Notes under the pieces: model-generated
Database searches by the model: none
Told to the model about the DNA's origin: nothing
Seen by the model: the letters and a program-made list of their open reading frames with translations, nothing else
In this document: positions 1-6,955 of the stretch, piece after piece
Numbering within the stretch: the stretch's first letter is position 1
How the letters are laid out: every line of letters starts with the position of its first letter
Assembly: GCA_021772365.1 (NCBI GenBank)
Contig: JAJFMC010000421.1
Span: forward strand, 1 to 8,796
From: Chlamydiota bacterium
GTDB taxonomy: Bacteria > Chlamydiota > Chlamydiia > Chlamydiales > Criblamydiaceae
Direction of reading: 5' to 3'
Length of the DNA stretch: 8,796 nucleotides
Translations under genes and position numbers: made by a program

Positions 1-495
1 GTATGTACCTTCTTGCTCGATGGGGTTTTGTGTGGCGATGACCATGTACAATTCGGGCAGTTGGTGGCTTTCGTGGCCGACAGTCACCTGTTTTTCTTCC
101 ATAGCCTCGAGTAGTGCAGACTGTACCTTTGCCGGAGCTCTATTGATTTCGTCAGCAAGAAGGATGTTGTTGAAAAGGGGGCCTTTTCGGAAGATAAAAT
201 TACTTTTCTCGTGGATATAGATCTCTGTACCTATCAGGTCAGAAGGGAGAAGGTCGGGAGTGAACTGGATGCGGTGAAAGTCTGCATCTATGCCTTCAGC
301 GAGAGATTTGGCGGCGCGAGTCTTTGCTATTCCCGGCATTCCTTCAAGAATGACGTGTCCATCAGACAGAAGGCAAACGAGCATGTTCTCAATAAGGCCC
401 TTCTGCCCAATAATCTTACTTTCAACGGATTTTAATAGCTTCGGTAGTTTTTGATTCTCAGATCTGTCGTTACTCTTATCTATTGTTTGAGACAT
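1..495 (-). CDS. MoxR-type AAA+ ATPase, N-terminal 165 residues (cut by window edge)
   Basis: Read on the minus strand this frame is open from ATG at 495 to base 1 and ends mid-protein. Walker A is GMPGIAKT (residues 52-59, Lys58 and Thr59 present). Walker B is ILLADEINRAP (111-121), and the family-typical stretch ALLEAMEEKQVTV (127-139) is followed by VIATQNPIEQEGTY (152-165), the sensor-1 region. These are hallmarks of the MoxR branch of AAA+ ATPases, which act as cytoplasmic chaperones for maturation of metalloenzymes or surface complexes, usually beside DUF58 and von Willebrand A proteins. Such partners would lie beyond the left edge. I chose ATG 495 because GAGG sits 7 bases upstream; an in-frame ATG at 501 leaves no spacer. 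The gene follows the export operon by 76 bp and has its own predicted promoter. No inactivating change is visible. Family is certain; client is unknown. Confidence 0.93.
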   Translation of the reverse strand, partial: MSQTIDKSNDRSENQKLPKLLKSVESKIIGQKGLIENMLVCLLSDGHVILEGMPGIAKTRAAKSLAEGIDADFHRIQFTPDLLPSDLIGTEIYIHEKSNFIFRKGPLFNNILLADEINRAPAKVQSALLEAMEEKQVTVGHESHQLPELYMVIATQNPIEQEGTY

Positions 496-537
496 AGTCA
501 TTCCTCATTTCCTACTTAGAATAATACTAGAGAGTGT

Positions 538-566
538 ATTGTATGAAATTCTTGATTTTTAGACAA
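538..566 (-). promoter_or_regulatory. Predicted promoter for the MoxR-type ATPase gene
   Basis: On the minus strand TTGTCT (566-561) is followed after 17 bases by TACAAT (543-538), matching the sigma-70 consensus at 4 of 6 and 5 of 6 positions. Transcription would begin near 531, giving a leader of about 36 nt before ATG 495. It lies almost entirely in the 76-bp gap after the GAF-HlyD gene, so the ATPase may be expressed independently as well as by readthrough. I see no terminator in this gap. Confidence 0.5.
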
Positions 567-571
567 GTATG

Positions 572-1939
572 CTAAACACCTAGTAGGCTGCGGATCTTTG
601 CCCAGGGTTTGCGGAAAGTATAATAGAGCAGAGACACGCGGTCACCATAAAGGATTGAAGTTCCTTTTAATCCTAGCTTGACACCTTCGGGCTGATCTAC
701 CCATTTGGCCTCTCCTACGAAACTGGGTAATTGGTCATCACTCAACGTACTTTCATTTGCAATATAGACCAACATTGCTGAATAACTTGTTTCGGGGCTA
801 ATATTGAGGAAAATTTTAATAGGTTTCTCAGGATCTAACAATACATTGTCATCTTCGGGGATCCATATTCTTATTTTCGTATCATTGGGATCGTTGATGG
901 AAAGGATTTTCTCTCCAACCTGTACGGGTTTACCTCGCCAAGCGTCGGGATTATCAAGCATAACTACACCATCTTCAGGTGCTTCTAATGTCAGTTTGCT
1001 GGCTTGCCATTTGGCTAAGTTAAGATTCACTCGTTCTTTGTCTAGTTTTAGGGTGATAATCCCTAACTCTGTTCGAGAACGTTTGTCATCCAGACCAAGG
1101 GTCTGTGTACGGCTCGCTTCTGCTTCAAGAATCTCCACTTCTTTCTGAGCGACTTTTAAATTCCTAAGAGGAATTCGTTTGTCATACTCTAATAATGTCT
1201 CGCCTTGTTTTACATAGTCACCGGGATCTACAACGACTTCCTGAATGATACCATCCAAAGGTGCGGTGATAAGTATCGGATTATTTGCGACAACCTCACA
1301 TGGGGCGACAACTCTTAGTGGCACCCTTACGATTAACGAGAAAATTAATAAACCACAGAGGCCCATGGCGAACTGTTTCTTTCCAAAACCTTTTTCATGA
1401 AGGCTGAATTTCGGAGTGAGTTTTTTCCAAGAGGCGCCATATGAAGGTGTTAGGTAAGAATTGATAAATTTAAGAGTGTCTTCAAGTCCTTCAGGATTAC
1501 CAACTTTACCAAATATCTCAATCCACATACCCAAGACAAGGTCATTCTCATGAAAGATGGGAAGCCATAGGAAAGTTCCTTCATTAACGCTTCTATACTT
1601 TTTCCATAGAGCGGTTTCCCCAATGATACTATCAGCTTCGATGATCTGCGCTTTATTAGGATCTACTAAACCGCTGATGAGGCTCTGCCACTGTTTAGTG
1701 ATATCAGCATCTTTATTGAGATCTGACTGTCCTGAAACTCCCAATAGCTTGGGTTTAGCTTTGTCCATTCTCCATAGGATAGCACGGTCATAACGAATGG
1801 CGTGAATAGTGTCGTTCAGTATAATAAAGGTGAGCTCTTGACGTGTTTTGGCAGTAAACGCTTTCACATTGAGGCGATTGATCGTTGCCATGTGCTTGAG
1901 TAACTGTGGGCTTGTGGAAGAACTTTCAGGTGTTGTCAT
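572..1939 (-). CDS. Membrane-anchored HlyD-type adaptor with N-terminal GAF-like domain
   Basis: This 455-residue protein has three parts. Residues about 30-170 look like a GAF-type sensory domain (for example ILNDTIHAIRYDRAILWRMD at 40-59 and FLWLPIFHENDLVLGMWIEIFG at 123-144). A single membrane segment lies at about 190-206. The rest is a membrane-fusion adaptor: first lipoyl half-motif 221-253 (APLDGIIQEVVVDPGDYVKQGE), a helical hairpin at about 256-315, second lipoyl half 316-350, then a beta-barrel-like domain. The C-terminus, GDRVSLLYYTFRKPWAKIRSLL, is typical of this adaptor subgroup. The topology implies a cytoplasmic GAF-like module and a periplasmic adaptor. Its start overlaps the preceding adaptor's stop by 4 bases (ATGA) and the Shine-Dalgarno sequence is weak, suggesting translational coupling. 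The adaptor assignment is firm. The GAF call rests on pattern and could be a related PAS-like fold; its ligand is unknown. Confidence 0.88.
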   Translation of the reverse strand: MTTPESSSTSPQLLKHMATINRLNVKAFTAKTRQELTFIILNDTIHAIRYDRAILWRMDKAKPKLLGVSGQSDLNKDADITKQWQSLISGLVDPNKAQIIEADSIIGETALWKKYRSVNEGTFLWLPIFHENDLVLGMWIEIFGKVGNPEGLEDTLKFINSYLTPSYGASWKKLTPKFSLHEKGFGKKQFAMGLCGLLIFSLIVRVPLRVVAPCEVVANNPILITAPLDGIIQEVVVDPGDYVKQGETLLEYDKRIPLRNLKVAQKEVEILEAEASRTQTLGLDDKRSRTELGIITLKLDKERVNLNLAKWQASKLTLEAPEDGVVMLDNPDAWRGKPVQVGEKILSINDPNDTKIRIWIPEDDNVLLDPEKPIKIFLNISPETSYSAMLVYIANESTLSDDQLPSFVGEAKWVDQPEGVKLGLKGTSILYGDRVSLLYYTFRKPWAKIRSLLGV

Positions 1940-2736
1940 GGTTCTTTTTTATTCTCTTTATTTTTTGTTTGTTCAAATTGCGCTGTACCTTTCATTCCAG
2001 CCCAGAGTTTCTGGTCGGAATTGTCGATTTCAGCTTCGATTTTAAAAGTAGAGCTTGATGGATCAATGACCGAGCTGATACGTGCAATTTTTGCAGTGAT
2101 CGTTCTGTCCGCTGTAGGTAAATGGATTGTGAAATACTGGCCGACCTTTAGTTTTTCTAGCATATCTATTGACACCAGTAATTTAGCAGTCAAAATTTTG
2201 TCATACACGATTTCAATGAGTTCTGTGCCGGGCTGAGGGAGCTCATATTCTTCGATACCCAAAGTAACAACTTTTCCGTCATAAGGAGCTTCAACTCTTG
2301 TCGATTGGAGATCTCTGGATGCTATAGCGAGTTCAGCTTCGGCTATAGCAACGTTAGCCTCAGCTTCTTTAAGTTCGAAAAGAGAGGCTACATTATCTTG
2401 AAAAAGCTGTTTTTTTGCCTCGAGTTCTACCTTTGCTCTATTTAAAACTGCTTTAGCTTTTTTGATGTTACTTTGATATACGATGTCGTTGAGTTGGATG
2501 AGGATGTCACCCTTTTTAAAACTGTCACCCATATGTTTATAGATGCCGCTGACGGGAGATTGTATCTCGGCAGAAAGGACGGTTCGGTGTTTTGGATCGA
2601 TGATTACCTGATAGTCGGACTCAGGGGCGTAAATATCTTCAACGTTAAAATCTAGGTATCCTCCATAGTCTTCTTCTCCCTGCACAGGGGAAAAGAGAAG
2701 GAGGGAGATGACCATGCAGGCTTTATTCAATTTCAT
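1936..2736 (-). CDS. Periplasmic adaptor (HlyD/RND membrane-fusion protein family)
   Basis: This 266-residue protein starts with a Sec-type signal peptide (basic MKLNK, hydrophobic core to about residue 16, likely cleavage after VQG at 18-20). It then shows the usual adaptor order: first lipoyl half (about 55-84, SPVSGIYKHMGDSFKKGDIL), a short alpha-helical hairpin (about 88-142, Ala/Glu/Lys-rich, coiled-coil-like), second lipoyl half (145-178, VEAPYDGKVVTLG) and a beta-barrel domain with GMKGTAQF near the end (247-254). It is short for the family, with little or no membrane-proximal domain. Adaptors of this type bridge an inner-membrane partner to an outer-membrane channel. Its ATG overlaps the upstream channel gene's TAA by one base (TAATG), and its stop overlaps the next adaptor's start by four bases. 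An AGGA lies about 9 bases before the start. The family is clear; the transported substrate is not. Confidence 0.9.
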   Translation of the reverse strand: MKLNKACMVISLLLFSPVQGEEDYGGYLDFNVEDIYAPESDYQVIIDPKHRTVLSAEIQSPVSGIYKHMGDSFKKGDILIQLNDIVYQSNIKKAKAVLNRAKVELEAKKQLFQDNVASLFELKEAEANVAIAEAELAIASRDLQSTRVEAPYDGKVVTLGIEEYELPQPGTELIEIVYDKILTAKLLVSIDMLEKLKVGQYFTIHLPTADRTITAKIARISSVIDPSSSTFKIEAEIDNSDQKLWAGMKGTAQFEQTKNKENKKEP

Positions 2737-4253
2737 TAGTTCATCCTATAAATCCATGATGTATCCATACTTTCTTCTTGAGGGTCTTCGTTTAAAAAGT
2801 CAATATGATTAAATTGAGTGGAAGCATATTCAACATTGCTATGGAAATACCGTGGCATACCGATCGCGCTATTTAATTGCTCTAATGAATTTTGTAATTC
2901 TGCATATTTTGTAGCAGCGTCTAGCTCAGCGAAGAGCGCTTCAGCTTCATATTTTAAGATATCAGCTTCATGCAACTTACCTTGTTTTTGCTCGCTCTTA
3001 GCTGCAAGAAGGAGGCGGTTGTTCACAGATTCCAGTTCTTTTGAAATAATGTATGATTCTAAGTTGTCATGGTATAGCAAATAAGAGAGGTGGACCTGTG
3101 CGATAACCCCAACAGCGAGGGCCATACGGTTTCTTCTGGCTAGCTCTTTACGTTTGCAAGCAATTTTTTTCTCTTCCCAATGTAATGGAATGTCCAAAAG
3201 GTTCCAAGTAGCACGAATACCTGCAGCTATCCAGTTGTTATACAGTAGAAAACGATTACTATCGTGATATGGACCTCCAAAAAGCTCTACTCCTGGAAGC
3301 ATTTGTATTAGTGCTGTACGTGCTTCATCAACACGGATTTTTTCCTCGATATCTGCAGAGAATAATTCAGGCCGATTCACCAACGCCCATTTTTCTAGCT
3401 GATTGACGTCACATAAATTCACATCGACACCCATAGTCTCTATTTCGGCAAGATCAAATTCTATCGATGCTGGAATTCCCATTAGTAGTGCAAGTTCTGA
3501 TATAGCGCTATGGTATTCACCTGCGTATGCTTGAAGTTGGCCTCGGATATTAATAAGTTGATTTTCGTTACGTAGTCCTTGAATCTCAGAAATAATTTTT
3601 GCATCCATCTGACGTTGTAAGGTGTTCTGTTGATCAAGAGCTTTCGTTATAATCGATGTTGACTCTTCTATGGCACGTTTTGCAACGATAGCTTTCCAGT
3701 ATTGTCTAGTAATATCAAGGACCAGGTTTTGTCTTAATCGCTCATATTCTAACTGAGCCATTAGGACTTTATCGCATTCATTCTTCGTTCTAAAGAAGGC
3801 AACACCGAAGTCTACAAGGTTCCAAACGAAACCGGAATCCCACCTCATAATATTTTGCTCTGAAGAGATACTTAGTGGAGCGGGGGGGACCCCTGGGACT
3901 AATGATTCAGAGAATGATGCTGTATTTTCTGTTCTTCCATAGTTTTCCCAGTTAACAATAAGCTTGGGAAGCATCTTGAAGCGTTCTCTCGTGACAGCTT
4001 CTCTTTGGATAGCATATTCTTGTTCCTTAACCATTAGACTTAGGTTCTTACAGAGGCCTATTCTGATGATCTCATCTAGGGTGAGGGGGTGGGGTGGAAT
4101 ATTTGCTGTTGAATAGAGGCAGTAAGTATCTTTACAATTATTTTCGTTACGAATTTTACACCAGTCTTTTGGATTTTGACATTGATTGCAGCCACTCACT
4201 ATCAACGCTATACAACCTGCAAGCAATGCCTTCGTCACGTTATAGAATATCAT
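2736..4253 (-). CDS. Outer-membrane efflux factor lipoprotein (TolC/OEP family)
   Basis: Encodes a channel subunit of about 505 residues. An upstream in-frame ATG at 4409 would add 52 residues, but I place the start at ATG 4253. From there the protein opens with a lipoprotein signal (MIFYNVTKALLAG, hydrophobic core, lipobox VSGC with acylated Cys22), and GGGGA lies about 9 bases upstream. Four more cysteines (25, 32, 40, 45) follow the acylation site, which is unusual. OEP features follow: PLTLDEIIRIGL at about 56-67 (the family's start motif), long amphipathic helices rich in Ala, Gln and Glu, and two channel repeats marked by WNLVDFGVAFFRTK and by TWNLLDIPLHWEEKK. The length is normal for the family. 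It would form the trimeric outer-membrane duct for the adaptors encoded immediately downstream. It is the first gene of the operon, divergent from the M50-HlyD gene. A seven-C coding tract (3882-3888) is present. Confidence 0.9.
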   Translation of the reverse strand: MIFYNVTKALLAGCIALIVSGCNQCQNPKDWCKIRNENNCKDTYCLYSTANIPPHPLTLDEIIRIGLCKNLSLMVKEQEYAIQREAVTRERFKMLPKLIVNWENYGRTENTASFSESLVPGVPPAPLSISSEQNIMRWDSGFVWNLVDFGVAFFRTKNECDKVLMAQLEYERLRQNLVLDITRQYWKAIVAKRAIEESTSIITKALDQQNTLQRQMDAKIISEIQGLRNENQLINIRGQLQAYAGEYHSAISELALLMGIPASIEFDLAEIETMGVDVNLCDVNQLEKWALVNRPELFSADIEEKIRVDEARTALIQMLPGVELFGGPYHDSNRFLLYNNWIAAGIRATWNLLDIPLHWEEKKIACKRKELARRNRMALAVGVIAQVHLSYLLYHDNLESYIISKELESVNNRLLLAAKSEQKQGKLHEADILKYEAEALFAELDAATKYAELQNSLEQLNSAIGMPRYFHSNVEYASTQFNHIDFLNEDPQEESMDTSWIYRMN

Positions 4254-4494
4254 GTGTTTCGTTCCCCACAAAAATGTAATGTTAGCACTTTTTCGAGTAC
4301 TAGTCTTGTGTCTGTAAATGTATTTACACTCACTTACTTTAGATACTAGATTTCTGTGATAAATGCAAAAAAAATATTTACTTACAAATAAATGAAGTTC
4401 TTGGTTCAATACAAATAGATATCGATAGCAAGATCAGAGACCTTATTCAGTTGGGTAATGTCTCAGTGTAGTAGTCTAGGGAGCTCAATAACTA
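4254..4494. promoter_or_regulatory. Divergent control region between the export operon and the M50-HlyD gene
   Basis: These 241 bases separate the start of the outer-membrane factor (leftward) from the start of the M50-HlyD protein (rightward) and must hold both promoters. The clearest element is the dyad at 4308-4333, listed separately. A weak rightward promoter candidate is TTTACA (4323-4328), 18 bases, TAGATT (4347-4352), whose -35 lies inside the dyad. For the leftward operon I see only a poor match, TTGCAT (4368-4363), 17 bases, TATCTA (4345-4340). A tract of eight A residues lies near 4367-4374. The promoter placements are tentative; the presence of divergent control follows from gene layout. 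Confidence 0.5.
4308..4333. promoter_or_regulatory. Dyad-symmetric operator candidate
   Basis: A perfect inverted repeat TGTAAAT-GT-ATTTACA (4313-4328) is flanked symmetrically by GTG (4308-4310) and CAC (4331-4333), so 10 of 12 possible pairs match around one centre. It lies in the middle of the divergent intergenic region and overlaps the best rightward -35 candidate, the position expected for a dimeric repressor controlling both transcription units. No U-run follows in either direction, so it is not a terminator. The regulator is not identified. Confidence 0.5.
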
Positions 4495-6621
4495 ATGGCT
4501 GAATTAATTTCCGATGACAAACCTTTACCACTGTTTAGGAAAGATTTAGAGCTTTATGATGGGCCTGAAGAAAGTGACGGTTCGCCCACATTAAACCTCT
4601 ATGACCCTGTTATCGCAAAATATTACAAAATTAATTGGGCTGAATCACTAGTGTTGAAGAGTCACAAACCAGGGATGACTCTAGAAGAACTCACTGAAGA
4701 GGTTAATAAGAAAACAACACTACAGGTTAGCAAACAAGAAGTGAAGTTTTTCTTCATAGACGCTTTTAGACACGATCTCTTAGCTGTAATGAAGTCGCCA
4801 GAATATTATCATGAAATCTACCAGCAGAAAAATCACAATATTTTTAAATGGATGCTGTTCAACTATCTATATATTAGGGTTCCTCTTTTTAATCCCGACA
4901 AGTTTTTGGGGAAAACGATCAAATATGTCCGTCCTCTTGCTTCTACAATTGCATTCACTATTTATATCACATTGAGTTTAATAGGAATTATCTTACTGTT
5001 TACACGATTCGGTGAGTTTATCAATACGTTTACCTATTTCTTTAACTTTGAGGGGATCCTTCTTTATGCGGTAACTATTTCATGCATCAAGGTTGTCCAC
5101 GAATTGGCACATGCATACTCGGCAAAGAATTATGATGTATATGTACCCTCGATGGGGCTTGCTCTCATTGTCTTGTGGCCAGTTCTTTATACGGATGTGA
5201 CAGACGGTTGGAAGTTAAAAGAACGAAAACAGCGATTGTTAATTTCTTGTGCAGGGATTATTTCAGAATTGATTATTGCAGGACTAGCCACTATCGGCTG
5301 GTACTACGCTCCTAAGGGGTATTTGCAAAGTATCTTTTTTGTTATTGCCTCTATTACTTGGGTTTCGACTTTGGTGATTAACCTCAATCCGGCGATTAAG
5401 TTTGATGGGTATTATATATTATCAGACCTCTGGGGGATCGATAATCTACAAACTCGTGCTTTTGCAGTCACCAGGTGGAAGCTGCGTTCAGTTTTTCTAG
5501 GTTTGGAAAGCCCCTGTCCTGAAGAACGGCTGAGTACACGAACCATGTTGGGGATGATATCCTACTCTATTTATACTTGGATTTACCGTATTTTTCTCTA
5601 TACTGCTATCGCCCTATTTGTTTATTTCCAATTCACAAAAACTCTCGGTGTCTTTTTATTCTTCATGGAAGTCGCTATTTTTCTCGTATGGCCTCTTGTT
5701 AGTGAGTTCAATACTATTAGTCAGATGCGAGCAGATCTCAAATCAAATCCCAGGTTAATGCTGACGGTAACAGTCGTTCTTTTATTCATAGGCTGGTTAG
5801 TCCTTCCTCTTCCGCATACAGAAAAATTTTCCGGAATATCTGTTCCAATAGAGCAACAGGTTATTTATGTACCTGCAGATTCCATCGTAAAGAGTGTTGA
5901 TGTAAAAAGGGGAGAGTGGGTAACCAAAGGGCAGACGATCGTTCAACTCTATTCACCTATTATAGAAACCGTTGTTAAGTTACATCAGCTTGAAAGCGAC
6001 ATTCTTCAAAAGCAGATATATCTCCTAGGATTTTTCGACCAGGACCGACCTTTTATACCTGAGAAAAGGGCGGAGTACTCATCTAACTTCGAAAAGTTAC
6101 ATGGCTTAAAAAATAAACAAAACGAGCTGAATATTCGCGCAACGATTAATGGTGAAATCTATATGTTAGATGACTTTCTCTATAAAGGAATGTCCATCTC
6201 ACAAGACACTGTGATTGGAAAAATTGCAGACACTTCAAAAATCGAGGTGATAGCATATATTCCTGAGAGCGATCTTGAGTCTGTAAGTGTTGGCCAAGAA
6301 GCGAAGTTTAGGGTCTTGGGGACTAACGAGTTGTTTTATGGTAAAGTTCTGAATATTCACTCTCTGAGAGCTCAAACACTAAAACATTTTCCCTTAGCCT
6401 CTCTTTATACCGGGAGGTTAGCAGTCACCGAAGATAAAGTAACAGGGGCCATGAAAATGGTAGACTCCTACTATATAGCCAAGATAGAAATTGATAAGGG
6501 CGACAATCAACTGAGATTTGGTCAAACCGGAACAGTCGAAGTCGAAGGACCCTGGAGGTCCAAGTTCATGCATTTTGCCAAAAAAGTTCTCTCTGTGTTC
6601 TGGAGAGAAAGCGGAGCTTAA
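4495..6621 (+). CDS. PqqD-like / M50 site-2-type metalloprotease / HlyD-like fusion membrane protein
   Basis: This 708-residue polytopic protein combines three modules. Residues about 35-100 resemble the small PqqD-like winged-helix domain (LYDPVIAKYYKINWAE, then GMTLEELTEEV). Residues about 145-440 hold some eight hydrophobic segments and the M50 protease signature: HELAH at 202-206 (zinc ligands His202 and His206, catalytic Glu203) and NLNPAIKFDGYY at 296-307, where Asp304 is the expected third ligand. Residues about 455-690 are HlyD-like, with two lipoyl half-motifs (458-487, IVKSVDVKRGEWVTKGQTIVQL; 547-580) and a beta-barrel region. All three zinc ligands and the glutamate are intact, so proteolysis is possible. 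A TAA lies two codons before ATG 4495, and AGGGAG sits 11 bases upstream, a rather long spacing. It is divergent from the adaptor and channel genes and probably their inner-membrane partner. Substrate and role are unknown. Confidence 0.9.
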   Translation: MAELISDDKPLPLFRKDLELYDGPEESDGSPTLNLYDPVIAKYYKINWAESLVLKSHKPGMTLEELTEEVNKKTTLQVSKQEVKFFFIDAFRHDLLAVMKSPEYYHEIYQQKNHNIFKWMLFNYLYIRVPLFNPDKFLGKTIKYVRPLASTIAFTIYITLSLIGIILLFTRFGEFINTFTYFFNFEGILLYAVTISCIKVVHELAHAYSAKNYDVYVPSMGLALIVLWPVLYTDVTDGWKLKERKQRLLISCAGIISELIIAGLATIGWYYAPKGYLQSIFFVIASITWVSTLVINLNPAIKFDGYYILSDLWGIDNLQTRAFAVTRWKLRSVFLGLESPCPEERLSTRTMLGMISYSIYTWIYRIFLYTAIALFVYFQFTKTLGVFLFFMEVAIFLVWPLVSEFNTISQMRADLKSNPRLMLTVTVVLLFIGWLVLPLPHTEKFSGISVPIEQQVIYVPADSIVKSVDVKRGEWVTKGQTIVQLYSPIIETVVKLHQLESDILQKQIYLLGFFDQDRPFIPEKRAEYSSNFEKLHGLKNKQNELNIRATINGEIYMLDDFLYKGMSISQDTVIGKIADTSKIEVIAYIPESDLESVSVGQEAKFRVLGTNELFYGKVLNIHSLRAQTLKHFPLASLYTGRLAVTEDKVTGAMKMVDSYYIAKIEIDKGDNQLRFGQTGTVEVEGPWRSKFMHFAKKVLSVFWRESGA
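6580..6609 (-). terminator. Possible leftward intrinsic terminator inside the 3' end of the M50-HlyD gene
   Basis: On the minus strand TTCTCTC (6609-6603) pairs with GAGAGAA (6593-6587) across a 9-base loop, and one base later comes a run of six T (6585-6580). That is the shape of a rho-independent terminator for transcription coming from the right, antisense to the last codons of the M50-HlyD gene. The stem is only 7 bp and AT/GC mixed, so it would be weak and could be chance. Confidence 0.3.
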
Positions 6622-6630
6622 TCAAGAAAA

Positions 6631-6660
6631 GAGGGGCCAGTATTGGGATGGCACAAACTG
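6631..6660 (+). repeat. Left arm of a 30-bp imperfect inverted repeat
   Basis: This segment matches the reverse complement of 7021-7050 at 23 of 30 positions by hand alignment, including an uninterrupted 12-base core ATGGCACAAACT (6649-6660 region) and an outer AGGGGC block. Similarity stops at the outer edges, as expected for terminal inverted repeats. It begins 10 bases after the M50-HlyD stop codon. Confidence 0.6.
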
Positions 6661-6676
6661 CTCAAATCACAAGCTT

Positions 6677-6691
6677 TTTACACTCTGTAAA
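6677..6691. repeat. Small perfect palindrome TTTACA-CTC-TGTAAA
   Basis: Six-base arms are separated by CTC. The left arm plus spacer, TTTACACTC, also occurs at the right half of the dyad in the divergent control region (4323-4331), so it may be a binding site for the same regulator. It is short enough to be chance. Confidence 0.35.
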
Positions 6692-6834
6692 TCGTGTCAA
6701 TTTCTGCTCCAGTTTATCCCAAATAAACGTGATTACTAAATGTCATTCTATTTAGAGTTTTTTACTGTTGCTATGTTGAATAGGTGGGATGATCAAGACT
6801 TAACCTATTAGGTGCAGTATATACAAGGGATTAT

Positions 6835-6889
6835 CAGGATAGTGATATCCTATCTTATCCTGCTCATCCTACCCATCCTGTAAAAAAAA
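6835..6889. repeat. ATCCT short tandem repeat with inverted copy and A-tract
   Basis: ATCCT occurs at 6847, 6857, 6866 and 6875, a 9-10 base period. It is preceded by an inverted copy: CAGGATA (6835-6841) can pair with TATCCTG (6856-6862), or AGGATA with TATCCT (6846-6851) around a GTGA loop. Eight A residues follow (6882-6889). From memory, similar degenerate arrays with the sense 'cat-cct-gt' are scattered through intergenic DNA of many unrelated bacteria; their function is unknown. It is too short and irregular for a CRISPR array. Confidence 0.6.
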
Positions 6890-6939
6890 TATTGATTAAC
6901 CCTGAAGACTAAAAAATCGCCTCCTGCTACAACTCATCG

Positions 6940-6955
6940 ATACAATGTATTGTAT
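6940..6955. promoter_or_regulatory. Palindrome ATACAAT-GT-ATTGTAT, operator candidate
   Basis: A perfect 7-2-7 inverted repeat with a GT centre, the same geometry as the dyad at 4313-4328. Its right half contains the -10 hexamer of the leftward promoter at 6949-6978, so a bound protein there would block transcription. Some similarity between the arms and a TACAAT -10 box is inherent, which lowers the weight of the observation. Confidence 0.4.

Noticed and set aside
20..435. Two rightward open frames opposite the MoxR gene
   Set aside because: The minus strand encodes an unmistakable MoxR ATPase over the same bases, so these are antisense shadows.
2736..4409. Longer 557-residue version of the channel protein starting at 4409
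   Set aside because: The extra 52 residues would bury the lipoprotein signal peptide and run through the divergent control region and its dyad; ATG 4253 gives a proper signal peptide.
6518..6739. Rightward 73-codon open frame across the end of the M50-HlyD gene
   Set aside because: It overlaps the real gene in another frame, has no ribosome site and runs into the inverted-repeat segment; the sequence is low in protein-like features.
6835..6889. CRISPR array
   Set aside because: Units are 9-10 bases with no spacer-repeat structure and no cas genes nearby.
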